Shown: positions 25,174 to 34,711, counted from the stretch's first letter. The stretch: DNA of 64,000 nucleotides from Mesorhizobium sp. B1-1-8 (GCF_006442795.2 NZ_CP083956.1:2519501-2583500), one strand, 5' to 3'. The notes: generated by a model from the sequence alone, not told the origin. Made by a program: numbers and translations.

Positions 25174-26321
25174 CCAACATCATTGCCGAGTTCGGATTCA
25201 TCCGGCCGCTCGGTGAGCCGGTTGGCGCCCGACCAGGACATCATCTGCTCCGGATGCAGCATCAGCGCTTCCAGAATGCGGTCGCGCTTGAGCAGGATGT
25301 AGCCCGCCTGCAGACCGAGATTCTTTGCCGCTGTTTCCTTTGCCGGCCGGGATGCGGGCTCGCCTGTGCCTGGCTTCAGTTCAGGGCTGACGATCGCCCG
25401 GTATTCACGAAACGGCACCGTCTCCAACGTCGCCATGGCAAACAGCGCCGCGCCGCCCCGCGCCGCGAAGTTTGCCGGCGCCGAGGCAAGATGCGTCCAG
25501 CCCCGTTCGCCGATGGCGGCCTCGGTGAAGGTGGAGCCGGCATGGATGGTGTTGGTCATCAGCACGACGCCATTCCCCTTCAGGATCTTCTGGATGCGCG
25601 TCGTGACCTGGTAGGCATCGGCACGCTCGAAGACGATGCGGCTTTTCAGGAAGCGGTTCTCGACCTTGACCAGCGGCGGGTTGAGCACATGCAGGCCGAA
25701 CTTGCTCTCCGAGAAACCGTGGAAGTTGACGCTCACCTGATGCGCTTCGACGCCAGCCTCGAAGAGCGCGCGTTTGCCGATGATGGTCTGGGAGGTGAAC
25801 TGATCGCACCAGACAATGGCGCCGCGGCCGCGCCGCAAGGCTTCGCGCAGACCGTCGAGGCCTTCCAGCCGGATGGACGGCAACCAGCGCCGGCCAGGCA
25901 CGAGATGGGCGGCGAGGATCAGCCGGCGGCGGTGGGCGGCGGCGAGATGGCCCTTGAAAAGGTCTTGCGCATCGATGCCGTGGCCGAGCACCGCTTGTGT
26001 CGCGGCGGCGTAGCGCGCGAAGTCCTTGCGGAAATGCCGTTTGCGCCTCAGTGTCGAGACAAAGGTGCAAATCGGCGCCCACCAGGCCACCGGCAGAAGC
26101 GCCGCCACGCCGAGATAGAAGCCGAACAGCAGGCTTTCGCGCAGGTCCCTGTTGGAGAAGCCGCGCAACTTGCCCGGACGGACCAGCTTGCGGCTGAAGA
26201 AGCGGACGGATTCGCCGCGCTCCGGCACCAGCACATCAGCGATGATTTCGGTGTGATAGATGCTGGCGGAGGATGGCTTCCGCTTGGCTTTGCGCGAATT
26301 ACCAAGCCAAGGCAGCCTCAT
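25170..26321 (-). CDS. LpxL-like lysophospholipid acyltransferase homologue with altered active site
   Basis: The 383-residue protein has a hydrophobic segment near residues 65-90 and a central region GAIVWCDQFTSQTIIGKRAL in the place where LpxL/HtrB-type acyltransferases have their HxxxxD motif; here the histidine is not present (CDQF). Later segments VVLMTNTIHAG and ALFAMATLETVPFREYRAIV match the PlsC-like strand order. I infer a membrane-associated member of the lysophospholipid acyltransferase superfamily whose catalysis may be lost or changed. The stop overlaps the gluconokinase stop by three bases on the opposite strand, so the two run convergent. Confidence in the family is moderate. 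Confidence 0.5.
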   Translation of the reverse strand: MRLPWLGNSRKAKRKPSSASIYHTEIIADVLVPERGESVRFFSRKLVRPGKLRGFSNRDLRESLLFGFYLGVAALLPVAWWAPICTFVSTLRRKRHFRKDFARYAAATQAVLGHGIDAQDLFKGHLAAAHRRRLILAAHLVPGRRWLPSIRLEGLDGLREALRRGRGAIVWCDQFTSQTIIGKRALFEAGVEAHQVSVNFHGFSESKFGLHVLNPPLVKVENRFLKSRIVFERADAYQVTTRIQKILKGNGVVLMTNTIHAGSTFTEAAIGERGWTHLASAPANFAARGGAALFAMATLETVPFREYRAIVSPELKPGTGEPASRPAKETAAKNLGLQAGYILLKRDRILEALMLHPEQMMSWSGANRLTERPDESELGNDVG

Positions 26322-26403
26322 GCGTCAGAGCCCTGTTGCATCGTCTTCAGCGCTTTACCGGGTCCGCCGCTGACGCGCAACCGGCGGGGTCGGACAGGCG
26401 ACT

Positions 26404-26508
26404 TTAAAGCATGTCGCGTGAAGGGTCACGCAACATGCTTTAAGCCTTTGATCTTAAGCATGTCTTTGTCCCGAAATCGCTGCACACTTTCGGGAGATAT
26501 GCTTTAGA
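26404..26508. repeat. AAGCATGTC-type dispersed repeat, copy 2
   Basis: This copy has cleaner palindromes than 18385-18489: AAAGCATGTCGCGTG pairs with CACGCAACATGCTTT, and TAAGCATGTCTTTG pairs with the region ending GAGATATGCTTTA, with CCCGAAA/TTTCGGG inside. Its right end provides the TAA stop codon of the Rrf2 gene at 26504-26506, so the element may also end that transcript. Confidence 0.8.
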
Positions 26509-26953
26509 TCTGCGAGGTCAGTTCGGCCGGGAAATCGTCGTTGTCGGCGTCGCGCATGGCGGCGAGGCTGCGATTGTCGAGCACCTCGGCGATCGCCTGG
26601 CGCACTTCCAGCATCATATGGCGGACCTGGCACGTCGCCTCGTCGCAATCCTCGCAGCGCTGGTACTGAGTGCGGCTGGCGCAGGGGATCGGCGCCAGCG
26701 GGCCGTCGAGGACGCGCACGACATGGCCGATCTTGATCTCCGAAGCGGGGCGGGCGAGGCGATAGCCGCCTTCCTTGCCCTTGCGGCTCTGGACGAAGCC
26801 GGCATTGCGCAGTTCGCCAAGGATGGCATCCAGGAATTTCTTCGGGATATTGTTGGCGACGGCGATGTCGTTGACGAATGCAAGCTGGCCAGCCGGCAGG
26901 CCGGAAAGATGCACGAGGGCCTTGAGGCCGTATTTGCCTTTTTTGGTCAGCAT
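26504..26953 (-). CDS. Rrf2-family transcriptional regulator with a four-cysteine motif
   Basis: The 149-residue protein begins MLTKKGKYGLKALVHLSGLP and has the Rrf2 winged helix with IPKKFLDAILGELRNAG and GGYRLARP near residues 36-69. Cysteines at 91, 100, 103 and 108 (C-x8-C-x2-C-x4-C) could hold an iron-sulfur cluster, but the spacing is neither that of IscR nor that of RirA as I know them. The ATG at 26953 is chosen because it gives the family N terminus; an open frame continues to 27268. It lies about 1 kb from the sulfate transporter genes, which raises a sulfur- or iron-linked role as an inference. Confidence 0.88.
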   Translation of the reverse strand: MLTKKGKYGLKALVHLSGLPAGQLAFVNDIAVANNIPKKFLDAILGELRNAGFVQSRKGKEGGYRLARPASEIKIGHVVRVLDGPLAPIPCASRTQYQRCEDCDEATCQVRHMMLEVRQAIAEVLDNRSLAAMRDADNDDFPAELTSQI

Positions 26954-27266
26954 GCCCGATTCAGTTTCATCAAACCCCAATCGCCTGCATCTGGCGGTTG
27001 TTTGTGTGCAAATCATGACAGTTCGGCCGCCGAGGGCCGTTTGGCCCAACAATTTGCCGGTGCAGCTTAGGCGCAAACGCGTTGATTCTTCGTAACGTTT
27101 TTCACGTTGGCGGCGATGGCTTCGCCGGCAAAGGGTGACGGGTTCGTCAATGCAGAAAGCCGGCAAAACCCGGCTTGCTTGCTCTTCGTAATTGCCGGGA
27201 TATTCCGCATCTTGAATTGTGGAGCCGAATGGCATATACAATTGGCATATACAAACGGGAGCCGTC
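26954..27266. promoter_or_regulatory. Intergenic region with vapBC promoter and operator repeats
   Basis: No gene is seen in this 313-base stretch. The right part has a well-formed promoter for vapBC: -35 TTGAAT at 27212-27217, 17-base spacer, -10 TATACA at 27235-27240. The -10 lies inside the first of two 11-base direct repeats GGCATATACAA (27231-27241 and 27244-27254), a likely VapB operator for autoregulation. A small hairpin AAGCCGG/CCGGCTT is at 27157-27176. The Rrf2 promoter must lie at the left end, pointing the other way, but no clear -35/-10 is visible. Confidence 0.65.
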
Positions 27267-27536
27267 ATGCCTCAGCGCCATCATTCAACACCGCCGAAGG
27301 AAGCCAAGTTGTTCCGCAACAACCGCAGTCAGGCGGTACGCATTCCTGTTGAGTTCGAACTTCCCGGGGACAAGGTTCTGATCAGCCGAGACGGCGAGCG
27401 CCTCATCATCGGGCCGGTCCGCAAACCCGGCATTGTCGCGTTGCTCGCCCAATGGGCGAAAGAGCCTCCGCTTGGTCCTGAGGAAGACTTTCCCGAGATC
27501 GATGATGTGCCTATCAAGCCCGAGGACATCTTTTGA
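27267..27536 (+). CDS. vapB: VapB-type antitoxin
   Basis: The 89-residue protein has an N-terminal AbrB-like DNA-binding segment, KLFRNNRSQAVRIPVEFELPGDKVLISRDG, which forms a swapped-hairpin fold, and an acidic proline-rich C-terminal tail (EEDFPEIDDVPIKPEDIF) suited to wrap the toxin. The ATG at 27267 has GGGAG 6 bases upstream; the frame extends upstream without better support. Its TGA overlaps the vapC ATG in TGATG, so the two are coupled. Confidence 0.9.
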   Translation: MPQRHHSTPPKEAKLFRNNRSQAVRIPVEFELPGDKVLISRDGERLIIGPVRKPGIVALLAQWAKEPPLGPEEDFPEIDDVPIKPEDIF

Positions 27537-27934
27537 TGCGCTTCATGCTGGATACCAACATCATCAGCGACATAATCCGAAATCCGGCCGGCAAAGCCGC
27601 CGGTGCGGTGGCTCGCGAGGGAGATAGCGCCGTGTGCACCAGCATCGTGGTTGCCTCGGAACTGCGTTATGGTTGTGCCCGCAAGGGATCGGCCAAGCTG
27701 CTCGCGAAGGTCGAGGAACTACTGGCGGAGGTTCCCGTCTTGCCTCTCGATGTGCCGTCGGATGCCAAATACGGCGCACTTCGTGCCGACCTGGAAGCCA
27801 GCGGTCAGATCATCGGCCATAATGACCTTTTCATAGCTGCGCATGCCTGCACATTGGGCGTCACGCTGGTGACGGCCAACATCGGGGAATTCAGCCGGAT
27901 CAAAGATTTGAAAGTCGAGAACTGGTTGGAGTAG
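27536..27934 (+). CDS. vapC: VapC-type PIN-domain ribonuclease toxin
   Basis: The 132-residue protein is a PIN domain. Acidic metal ligands are D6 (MLDTNIISDI), E42 (ASELRYG) and D97 (IIGHNDLFIAAHA), and the fourth position falls in LVTANIGEFSRI, where N115 precedes E118 in place of the usual aspartate or asparagine. VapC toxins cleave tRNA or rRNA. The start is the ATG overlapping the vapB stop. It runs convergent to cysA with only nine bases between their stops. Confidence 0.92.
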   Translation: MRFMLDTNIISDIIRNPAGKAAGAVAREGDSAVCTSIVVASELRYGCARKGSAKLLAKVEELLAEVPVLPLDVPSDAKYGALRADLEASGQIIGHNDLFIAAHACTLGVTLVTANIGEFSRIKDLKVENWLE

Positions 27935-27943
27935 CGCCGAGGA

Positions 27944-28984
27944 TCAGGCCGCCGGAAAAAGCTTCCAGCGCCGCGGCCGGAACGCCACGCGGCTTTTTTG
28001 CGCCGCTGGATGGTCGACCGGCAGTTCGATCTCGACGCGCTGGCGCTCGCCGCCGATCTCAAGCTCGACCCGCCTGGTGCCGGCGACGCGGCGGCTGGCG
28101 GCAACCGTGCCGGCGATGCAGCCGCTGCAGCCGTCGAGCAGTTCGACGTCGTGCGGGCGGAAGTGGAGCAGCGCTTCGCCGGACGGCGCGTGCGGCGCCT
28201 GCAGGCCGATCGGCCGGTCGGCGATCCAGATCTCGCCATTCTCGACCCTGACCGGCAGCGAACTCGATTCACCGATGAAGGAATAGACGAAGGGCGAGTT
28301 CGGCGTGTCGTAGATCTCGTCGGCGGAGCCGACCTGCTCGATGCGGCCCTGGCTCATCACCACGACGCGGTCGGCAAGCTCGAGTGCTTCTTCCTGGTCG
28401 TGGGTGACGAAGACGGTAGTGTGGCCGGTGCGGTCGTGGATCTCGCGCAACCAGCGTCGCAGCTCGCGCCGCACCTGGGCGTCGAGCGCACCGAACGGCT
28501 CGTCGAGCAGCAGCACCCTGGGCTCGATCGCCATGGCGCGGGCGAGCGCCACGCGCTGGCGCTGGCCGCCGGAGAGCTGCGCCGGATAGCGCTTTTCCAG
28601 TCCCGTGAGCTGGACGAGGTCGAGGAGCTCGGAGGCGCGGCGGCGGATCTCCTGGGCGGAGGGACGTGCCGCACCGTGCCGGACCTTCAGGCCGAAGCCG
28701 ATATTGTCGGCCACCGTCATGTGGCGGAACAGCGCGTAGTGCTGGAAGACGAAGCCGACATTGCGCTCCTGGATCGACTTCTGCGAGGCGTCCTCGTCGC
28801 CGAAGAAGATTTTTCCCCGCGTCGGCCGTTCGAGCCCCGCGATCAGCCTGAGCAGCGTCGTCTTGCCGGAGCCGGACGGTCCAAGCAGCGCGATAAGCTC
28901 GCCCGACTTGATGTCGAGCGAGACGTCACGGAGGGCCGGAAACCGCTCAAACTCCTTGCGCACGTTGGCAACGCGAACTTCCAT
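27944..28984 (-). CDS. cysA: Sulfate/thiosulfate ABC transporter ATP-binding protein
   Basis: The 346-residue protein has Walker [10 protein letters not shown] at about residues 35-43, signature [15 protein letters not shown], Walker [20 protein letters not shown] and the switch histidine in [12 protein letters not shown]. The C-terminal TOBE-like regulatory domain (residues 240 onward) is present. [22 protein letters not shown] is the usual CysA Q-loop stretch. It is the last gene of the sulfate operon; it follows cysW by 35 bases. Confidence 0.96.
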   Translation of the reverse strand: MEVRVANVRKEFERFPALRDVSLDIKSGELIALLGPSGSGKTTLLRLIAGLERPTRGKIFFGDEDASQKSIQERNVGFVFQHYALFRHMTVADNIGFGLKVRHGAARPSAQEIRRRASELLDLVQLTGLEKRYPAQLSGGQRQRVALARAMAIEPRVLLLDEPFGALDAQVRRELRRWLREIHDRTGHTTVFVTHDQEEALELADRVVVMSQGRIEQVGSADEIYDTPNSPFVYSFIGESSSLPVRVENGEIWIADRPIGLQAPHAPSGEALLHFRPHDVELLDGCSGCIAGTVAASRRVAGTRRVELEIGGERQRVEIELPVDHPAAQKSRVAFRPRRWKLFPAA

Positions 28985-29019
28985 TTACAAACCTTTTAGT
29001 TGATGCACGGCGTACGCAT

Positions 29020-29904
29020 TCAATGTCCGCGCGTCGCGGCGATTTCGGCGCCGTAGCGCATCTCGAGAAGTGTTTTCAAGACCAGCGTCACCAGCGCCAG
29101 GCCGGCCAGCAGCGAAGCCACGGCGAAGGCGCCGACGGCGTTGTATTCGTTGTAGAGGATTTCGACGTGCAGCGGCATGGTGTTGGTCAGCCCGCGTATG
29201 TGGCCCGACACGACCGAGACCGCGCCGAATTCGCCCATCGAGCGCGCATTGCATAGCAGCACGCCGTACAGGAGCCCCCATTTGACGTTGGGCAGCGTCA
29301 CATACCAGAAGGTCTGCCAGCCATTGGCGCCGAGCGAGAGCGCCGCCTCCTCGTCGCCATTGCCCTGTTCCTGCATCAGCGGGATCAATTCGCGGGCGAC
29401 GAACGGGAAAGTGACGAAGATGGTGGCAAGCACGATGCCGGGCACGGCGAACAAAATCTGGATGCCGTGCGCCTTCAGCCATTCGCCGAGCAACCCTTGA
29501 GCACCGAACAGAAGCACATAGACCAAGCCGGAAATAACCGGCGAGACCGAGAAGGGCAGGTCGATCAGCGTCGTCAGAAACGCCTTGCCCTTGAATTCGA
29601 ACTTGGCGATCGCCCAGGCCGCCGAGATGCCGAAGACGACGTTGAGCGGCACCGAGATGGCCGCCACCAGCAGGGTAAGGCGGATCGCCGAACCGGTGTC
29701 GGGGCTGGAGAGCGCTTCCGTGTAGGCGCCGATGCCCTTGGCCAGCGCCTCGTGGAAAACCACGATCAACGGCAGAAGCAGGAATATGGCGAGGAAGGCG
29801 AAGGCGATTGCCATCAGCACGGCCTTCACCGGCCGGCTTTCGGTCACCGCCGCCGACTGGCTCTCGTGGTGCGGCTCGTAGGATTTGATCTCGGGATCAG
29901 CCAT
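29020..29904 (-). CDS. cysW: Sulfate/thiosulfate ABC transporter permease CysW
   Basis: The 294-residue protein has six membrane segments and the EAA loop [27 protein letters not shown] split across residues near 185-210, the contact site for CysA. The N-terminal 25 residues are hydrophilic ([13 protein letters not shown]). The ATG overlaps the cysT stop by eight bases, so the permeases are made in equal amounts. Confidence 0.96.
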   Translation of the reverse strand: MADPEIKSYEPHHESQSAAVTESRPVKAVLMAIAFAFLAIFLLLPLIVVFHEALAKGIGAYTEALSSPDTGSAIRLTLLVAAISVPLNVVFGISAAWAIAKFEFKGKAFLTTLIDLPFSVSPVISGLVYVLLFGAQGLLGEWLKAHGIQILFAVPGIVLATIFVTFPFVARELIPLMQEQGNGDEEAALSLGANGWQTFWYVTLPNVKWGLLYGVLLCNARSMGEFGAVSVVSGHIRGLTNTMPLHVEILYNEYNAVGAFAVASLLAGLALVTLVLKTLLEMRYGAEIAATRGH

Positions 29905-30748
29905 AGCGCTTGCGGCTCCATGTCTGCGCCAGATTGATGACCAGCAGCATGACGAAGGACAAAAGCAGCATGATCGCCGCGATCGCGGTCGCCGCCGGGT
30001 AATTGTATTCCTCCAGCCGGATGACGATCAGCAACGGCGCGATCTCGGATTTGTAGGGCAGATTGCCGGCAATGAAGATGACCGAGCCGTATTCGCCGAC
30101 GCCGCGCGCGAAGGCGAGCGCAAAGCCGGTGGTGATGGCCGGCGCCAGCCCCGGAAAGAGCACGCGGGTGATGATCTGGAAGCGATTGGCGCCAAGCGTG
30201 GCGGCCGCTTCTTCCACTTCCTTGTCGATCTCCTCCATGATCGGCTGCACGGTGCGCACGACGAAGGGCAGGCCGATGAAGATCAGCGCGATAACGATGC
30301 CGAGCGGCGTGTAGGCGACCTTGATGCCGAGCGGCGCCAGCAGATAGCCGATCCAGCCGTTCGGCGCGTAGAGCGTGGTCAGCGCGATGCCGGCGACCGC
30401 GGTTGGCAGCGCAAAAGGCAGATCGACCATGGCATCGACGATGCGGCGGCCGGGAAAACGATAACGCACCAGCACCCAGGCGACGAGGGTGCCGAAGACG
30501 ACATTGACCGCGGCGGCGATGGCGGCGGCGCCGAAGCTGATCTGAAGCGCGCCGAGGGTGCGGCGGTCGGTGGCGATCGCCGAGAATTCGGTCCAGCCGA
30601 GCGCGGCCGAGCGCCAGACCAGCCCCGACAAGGGGATGAGAATAATGAGCGTCAGGTAGGCAAGCGAGAAGCCGAGCGTCAATCCGAAACCCGGAACGAC
30701 GCTCGGCTGTCTGAACCGCCACCCCGCTCGCGCGGGTGTTGTGGTCAT
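29897..30748 (-). CDS. cysT: Sulfate/thiosulfate ABC transporter permease CysT
   Basis: The 283-residue protein has six membrane segments, [20 protein letters not shown] typical of CysT/CysU, and the EAA loop [21 protein letters not shown]. It forms the membrane channel with CysW. It follows the binding-protein gene by about 108 bases, a gap long enough for mRNA processing that favours the binding protein. Confidence 0.96.
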   Translation of the reverse strand: MTTTPARAGWRFRQPSVVPGFGLTLGFSLAYLTLIILIPLSGLVWRSAALGWTEFSAIATDRRTLGALQISFGAAAIAAAVNVVFGTLVAWVLVRYRFPGRRIVDAMVDLPFALPTAVAGIALTTLYAPNGWIGYLLAPLGIKVAYTPLGIVIALIFIGLPFVVRTVQPIMEEIDKEVEEAAATLGANRFQIITRVLFPGLAPAITTGFALAFARGVGEYGSVIFIAGNLPYKSEIAPLLIVIRLEEYNYPAATAIAAIMLLLSFVMLLVINLAQTWSRKRYG

Positions 30749-30856
30749 AGAATTCTGGATCGTCCCTTCTTATTCAAACCGGAATGACTTGGCAGTCGTT
30801 CAGCCGGCATTCCCGATCGGGTCAACCGGGCCTTCGGGGGTCTTACTGGGCGGATC

Positions 30857-31885
30857 TCACTGGGCTGGCTGGTAGATCTGGTCGAATATGCCGCCGTCGC
30901 CGAAATGGTAAGGTTGTGCCTTCTTCCAGCCGCCGAAAAGCGGATCGTCGATCGAGATCAGCTTGATATCGGGCGTCTTGGGCAGATCTTCCGGCGCCAC
31001 CAGCTCGGGCTTGGCCGGACGATAGTGGTTCCTGGCGATGATCGTCTGCCCTTCCTTTGAGTAAAGCCAGCCGAGATACGCTTCGGCCACCTTGCGCGTG
31101 CCCTTGGCGTCGACATTGGCGTCGACAACAGCCACCGGCGGCTCGGCCAGGATCGAGGTTGGTGGATAGACGAGGTCGAAATTGTCGGCGCCGAACTCGT
31201 CAAGCGCCAGATAGGCGTCGTTTTCCCAGGCAATCAGCACGTCGCCCAGGCCCTTCTGCGCGAAAGTCACGGTCGAGCCACGCGCGCCGGTGTCGAGCAC
31301 CGGAGCGTTGGCGTAGAGCTTGCCGACGAATTCCTTGTTCTTGGCCTCGTCGCCGCCGTCATGGGCGTTGGCGTAGGCCCAGGCGGCAAGATAATTCCAG
31401 CGCGCGCCTCCGGACGTCTTCGGGTTCGGCGTGATCACTTGCACGCCATCCTTCACCAGATCGTTCCAGTCGTGGATGCCCTTGGGATTGCCCTTGCGCA
31501 CGAGGAAGATGATGGTCGAGGTGTAAGGAGCTGAATTGTTTTCGAATTTCTTGCGCCAGTCGGGATTGATCTTCTTCGACTTGTCGACGATGGCGTTGAT
31601 GTCGCCCTCGAGCGCCAGCGTCACCACGTCGGCGTCGAGACCGTCGATGACCGCGCGGGCCTGGGCGCCCGATCCGCCATGCGACTGCTGGATGGTGACG
31701 GTCTCGCCGGTCTCGGCTTTCCAGTGCGCGGCGAAGGCCTCGTCATAGGCCTTGTAGAGTTCACGTGTCGGGTCATAGGACACATTGAGGATGGTTGTGT
31801 CGGCAAAAGCGAAGCCCAACGTGCCGAACTGGACAGATGCGGCGACCAGCGCGCCGAGCAGTTTCCTGAAATGAGGTTTGGTCAT
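30857..31885 (-). CDS. Sulfate-binding periplasmic protein
   Basis: The 342-residue protein begins with a signal peptide ([20 protein letters not shown]...FAFA) and continues [20 protein letters not shown], the standard start of sulfate-binding proteins. [18 protein letters not shown] and [16 protein letters not shown] are the sulfate-contacting loops conserved in Sbp/CysP. It is first in the operon and faces the promoter region with a candidate regulatory site. Confidence 0.95.
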   Translation of the reverse strand: MTKPHFRKLLGALVAASVQFGTLGFAFADTTILNVSYDPTRELYKAYDEAFAAHWKAETGETVTIQQSHGGSGAQARAVIDGLDADVVTLALEGDINAIVDKSKKINPDWRKKFENNSAPYTSTIIFLVRKGNPKGIHDWNDLVKDGVQVITPNPKTSGGARWNYLAAWAYANAHDGGDEAKNKEFVGKLYANAPVLDTGARGSTVTFAQKGLGDVLIAWENDAYLALDEFGADNFDLVYPPTSILAEPPVAVVDANVDAKGTRKVAEAYLGWLYSKEGQTIIARNHYRPAKPELVAPEDLPKTPDIKLISIDDPLFGGWKKAQPYHFGDGGIFDQIYQPAQ

Positions 31886-31911
31886 TTCCGTCTCCGTTGA
31901 ACTGCACGAAC

Positions 31912-31928
31912 TCTACCGAGTTTATAGA
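31912..31928. promoter_or_regulatory. Candidate operator at the sulfate-operon promoter
   Basis: TCTACCGAGTTTATAGA has 4-base arms TCTA/TAGA 27 bases upstream of the binding-protein start, and on the minus strand contains TATAAA, a likely -10. The form recalls weak dyads bound by Rrf2-family regulators, one of which is encoded about 5 kb away. Assignment is tentative. Confidence 0.35.
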
Positions 31929-32094
31929 ATTTAGATGCATTCGAATGTTGCCTTTTTCATCTCCTTGAAGCAATTTTTCGCCGAGCAGCCGGTCAAGGAG
32001 GAAATATTTTCCTCAAAACGACACCGGCTACTCCGCGTCAGCGGGCCTAACTAGAAGCGGCCTGTGTGCGGGCAAGCCCTACGCAGGCCGAAAC

Positions 32095-32350
32095 CTACTT
32101 GGCGGTCGCCGCTTTCTGGACGTTGGGGACCGCCTTTGCCGCCTGTCGGGTCAGGATGCAGACCAGCGCGTGATAGCCGCCGGCCTTGCGACGCGGGAAT
32201 TTTCGAGGCTGGCATAGTGGATGTTCTGGCGAATGGTGGGATCGACATCGGCGAGCCTGACGAAGCCGGCGGGCAGGGGATTGGCACGGGCTGGGGGAGG
32301 GATCGCGATTGTTAGCGCAAGCGCTGCGAAGAATGCTTCCAAAGATTGGC
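32095..32350 (-). pseudogene. Remnant of a VanX-type D-Ala-D-Ala dipeptidase
   Basis: On the minus strand a signal-peptide-like segment ([16 protein letters not shown]) is followed by [23 protein letters not shown], the start of D-alanyl-D-alanine dipeptidases. Around ENSRVARPA the frame shifts; the expected continuation [17 protein letters not shown] is found in the next frame and ends at a TAG at 32095. Only about 80 residues of roughly 200 remain, and the catalytic zinc-binding C-terminal part is missing. The 5' end abuts the palindromic element at 32354-32510, so the start codon is gone or displaced. I read this as a decayed gene. Confidence 0.75.
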
Positions 32351-32353
32351 GCG

Positions 32354-32510
32354 AGGCCCCCCTCTCTGGCCTGCCGGCCATCTCCCCCTCAAGGGGGGAG
32401 ATCAGCAGCTTCGGTGTCGCGCTCAACCTTTGACGGTTGGCGAAAACGGATGCGAAATCCAATCTCCCCCCTTGAGGGGGAGATGCCCGGCAGGGCAGAG
32501 AGGGGGGCCT
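32354..32510. repeat. Long palindromic intergenic element, copy 2
   Basis: Arms 32354-32403 and 32461-32510 are reverse complements over about 50 bases with only a few mismatches, separated by 57 bases. The arm sequence, with its CTCTCTG-CCTGCCGG-CATCTCCCCC core and terminal CTCAAGGGGGGAG hairpin, is shared with 3069-3224. It separates the dipeptidase remnant from the pbpC stop and could act as a bidirectional transcription stop. Confidence 0.88.
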
Positions 32511-32562
32511 CGCGCCGGGCTTCAGCCCAAAAAGCGCAATCCCCTGAATCGCTTGCCGTTTT

Positions 32563-34668
32563 CTATTCAACAAACACCTTCACACTTGCCGCGCGGCCGG
32601 CCGCGTCGATCACCGTCAGGGTTGAATAACCGGTGCCGTCGGGCTGCCAGGTGGCGGTGCGGCGGCGGTCGATGCCGGCGAGCGGCTTGCCGTTGGCGAG
32701 CCAGCGGAACGGCGCGCGGCCACCCTGCAGCTTCAGCACCAGCGGCGTGGCGTCGGCCGAATTGGTGCCGAGATCGACGCGAGCGCCGTCCGGCGGAAAG
32801 ATGATGGTCGGCGCCGGCTCGGTCGGCGTCGCCTGCACTAGCCCGTCCGATCCGGCGCCGAAGCGGGCAAGCGTCAGCGGCAAGTCCTCGCGTTTGGGGT
32901 TGAAGACGCCCGGCGGGCGGCTTGGCAGCGGCACGCTGGCCAACCCCGAGCGGACGAAGCCTTCGAACAGGATGGGCGCGGCCGAGACATAGCCGGAGAG
33001 GCCCGGTACCGGCCCGGCATCGGCGCGGCCGACCCAGACACCCAGCACGTGGCGGCCGTCGAAGCCGACCGACCAGGCGTCGCGGTAGCCATAGGAGGTG
33101 CCGGTCTTGTAGGCGATGCCGCGCTGCATGGCGCCTTCCGGCGGCTTCACGCCGGACAGGATGTCGTCGATCTGCCAGGCCGCCTGGTCGTCGAGGATGG
33201 TGGCCGTGGTGCGCTCGGCATTGGCCGGCTCGGTGCCGTCATGCAGCGTGTGCGCCTTGCCGCCATTGGAAAGCCCGGTATAGAGCTGGACGAGGTCGCG
33301 CAGGGTCACACCGACGCCACCGAGGCCGATGGCCAGGCCCGGCGCCTCGTTGACCGGCAATATGGGATTGACGCCGGCCTGACGGAAGCGCGCCGTCAGC
33401 CTGGCCGGGCCGACGGCGTCGAGCACGCGGATGGCCGGCACGTTGAGCGACAGCTGCAGCGCCTGGCGGATCGAGACGTCGCCTTGGTAGCCCATGTCGA
33501 AATTCTTCGGCCGGTAGCCGCCGAAATCGGCGGGACTGTCCTCGATGATCATCTCCTGCGCCACCAGCCCCTGCTCGAAGGCGAGCCCGTAGATGAACGG
33601 CTTCAGCGTCGAACCCGGCGAGCGCACGATTTTGGTCATGTCGATCCAACCCGAGCGGCTGGCGTCGAAGAAATCGGCCGAGCCGACCTCGCCGAGGATG
33701 TCGCCTGTACGCGCATCGGCCATCACCATGGCGACCGAGAGCTTTGGCCCGAGCCTTGCGGCGGCGTTCTTGGCCACCTGCTCCAGGCCTTCCTGGACGC
33801 TTTTGCGGATGGTCAGCTGCAGTGGCTTGCCGGGCTCCGCCTTGGGCAGCATGGCATAGGAAGCGTGCGCGGCGAGCGCCGGCAGCTTGCGGCGCAAGCC
33901 GGAGACGTCGTCGAGCGCGGCGCGCGCGGCCTCGCGTTCGCCGAGCAGGCCAGCCGATACCATGCGGTTGAGCACGCGGTCGCGGGCGGCATGGGCGATG
34001 CCGAGGTTGCGGTCGGGCCGGCGCTTTTCCGGCAATTGCGGCAAGGCGACGAGGAGGGCGGCTTCCGAGACCGTCAGCCGCTTCGGCTCCTTGCCGAAAT
34101 AGGCAAGCGAAGCGGCGCGAACGCCTTCGAGATTGCCGCCATAGGGCGCCAGCGTCAGATAGCGTTCGAGGATCTCGCGCTTGGTCAGCCGCCGCTCAAT
34201 CTGGATGGCGCGCAGCATCTGCTTGAGCTTGGAGCCAAGGCTGCGGCTGTCGCGCGGCTCGATCAGCCGGGCAAGCTGCATCGACAGCGTCGAGCCGCCG
34301 GAGACGATATGGCCGCTGGTGGCCAACTGACCGGCGGCGCGCGCCAAAGCCAGGATGTCGACGCCACGGTGATCCCAAAAACGCTTGTCCTCATAGGCGA
34401 CGAGCATGTCGACAAACTGCTTGTCGACCTGGTCGAGCCGGGTTTCGAGCCGCCAGTAGCCGTCCGGCGTGGCGAAGGCGCGCAACAGCTGGCCGTCACG
34501 GTCTTGCACCTCGGTCGAGACGGTCAGCGTTGCCGGCAGCGGCGGCGGGAAGGCGCGGTCGAGTTGCCAGAGGGTGGCGACGGAGAGGGCAAGAAAGCCG
34601 GCGAGGCAAACGCCTGTGATGGCGGTTCGCCGGAGGATTTTTCTGGAGAGCATGGCGCTGCCCCTCAT
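32563..34668 (-). CDS. pbpC: Penicillin-binding protein 1C
   Basis: The 701-residue bifunctional enzyme polymerises and cross-links peptidoglycan. A membrane anchor lies near residues 12-35. The glycosyltransferase domain has [14 protein letters not shown] with catalytic E93 and [11 protein letters not shown] near 125-134. The transpeptidase domain has SPGSTLKPF with S353 and K356, SLN at 407-409 and KTGTS at 521-525. The BiPBP_C domain follows. All catalytic motifs are intact. An ATG five codons in (34653) is an alternative start. It lies downstream of the alpha-2-macroglobulin gene, the usual pairing in proteobacteria. Confidence 0.95.
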   Translation of the reverse strand: MRGSAMLSRKILRRTAITGVCLAGFLALSVATLWQLDRAFPPPLPATLTVSTEVQDRDGQLLRAFATPDGYWRLETRLDQVDKQFVDMLVAYEDKRFWDHRGVDILALARAAGQLATSGHIVSGGSTLSMQLARLIEPRDSRSLGSKLKQMLRAIQIERRLTKREILERYLTLAPYGGNLEGVRAASLAYFGKEPKRLTVSEAALLVALPQLPEKRRPDRNLGIAHAARDRVLNRMVSAGLLGEREAARAALDDVSGLRRKLPALAAHASYAMLPKAEPGKPLQLTIRKSVQEGLEQVAKNAAARLGPKLSVAMVMADARTGDILGEVGSADFFDASRSGWIDMTKIVRSPGSTLKPFIYGLAFEQGLVAQEMIIEDSPADFGGYRPKNFDMGYQGDVSIRQALQLSLNVPAIRVLDAVGPARLTARFRQAGVNPILPVNEAPGLAIGLGGVGVTLRDLVQLYTGLSNGGKAHTLHDGTEPANAERTTATILDDQAAWQIDDILSGVKPPEGAMQRGIAYKTGTSYGYRDAWSVGFDGRHVLGVWVGRADAGPVPGLSGYVSAAPILFEGFVRSGLASVPLPSRPPGVFNPKREDLPLTLARFGAGSDGLVQATPTEPAPTIIFPPDGARVDLGTNSADATPLVLKLQGGRAPFRWLANGKPLAGIDRRRTATWQPDGTGYSTLTVIDAAGRAASVKVFVE

Positions 34669-34681
34669 CCGCCTGCCGGCA

Positions 34682-34711
34682 CCTTCTCCCCGTATAGGGA
34701 CGGGGAGAAGG
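34682..34711. repeat. Perfect hairpin between alpha-2-macroglobulin and pbpC
   Basis: CCTTCTCCCCGT pairs perfectly with ACGGGGAGAAGG over 12 bases with a 6-base loop. No T run follows on the minus strand, so it is not a standard terminator. It sits in the 75-base gap between the two genes and could lower pbpC expression relative to the upstream gene, or stabilise the upstream mRNA. Confidence 0.7.

Noticed and set aside
31886..32094. A riboswitch in front of the sulfate operon
   Set aside because: I find no conserved SAM-riboswitch-like stems; only a short dyad and a -10-like sequence are visible.
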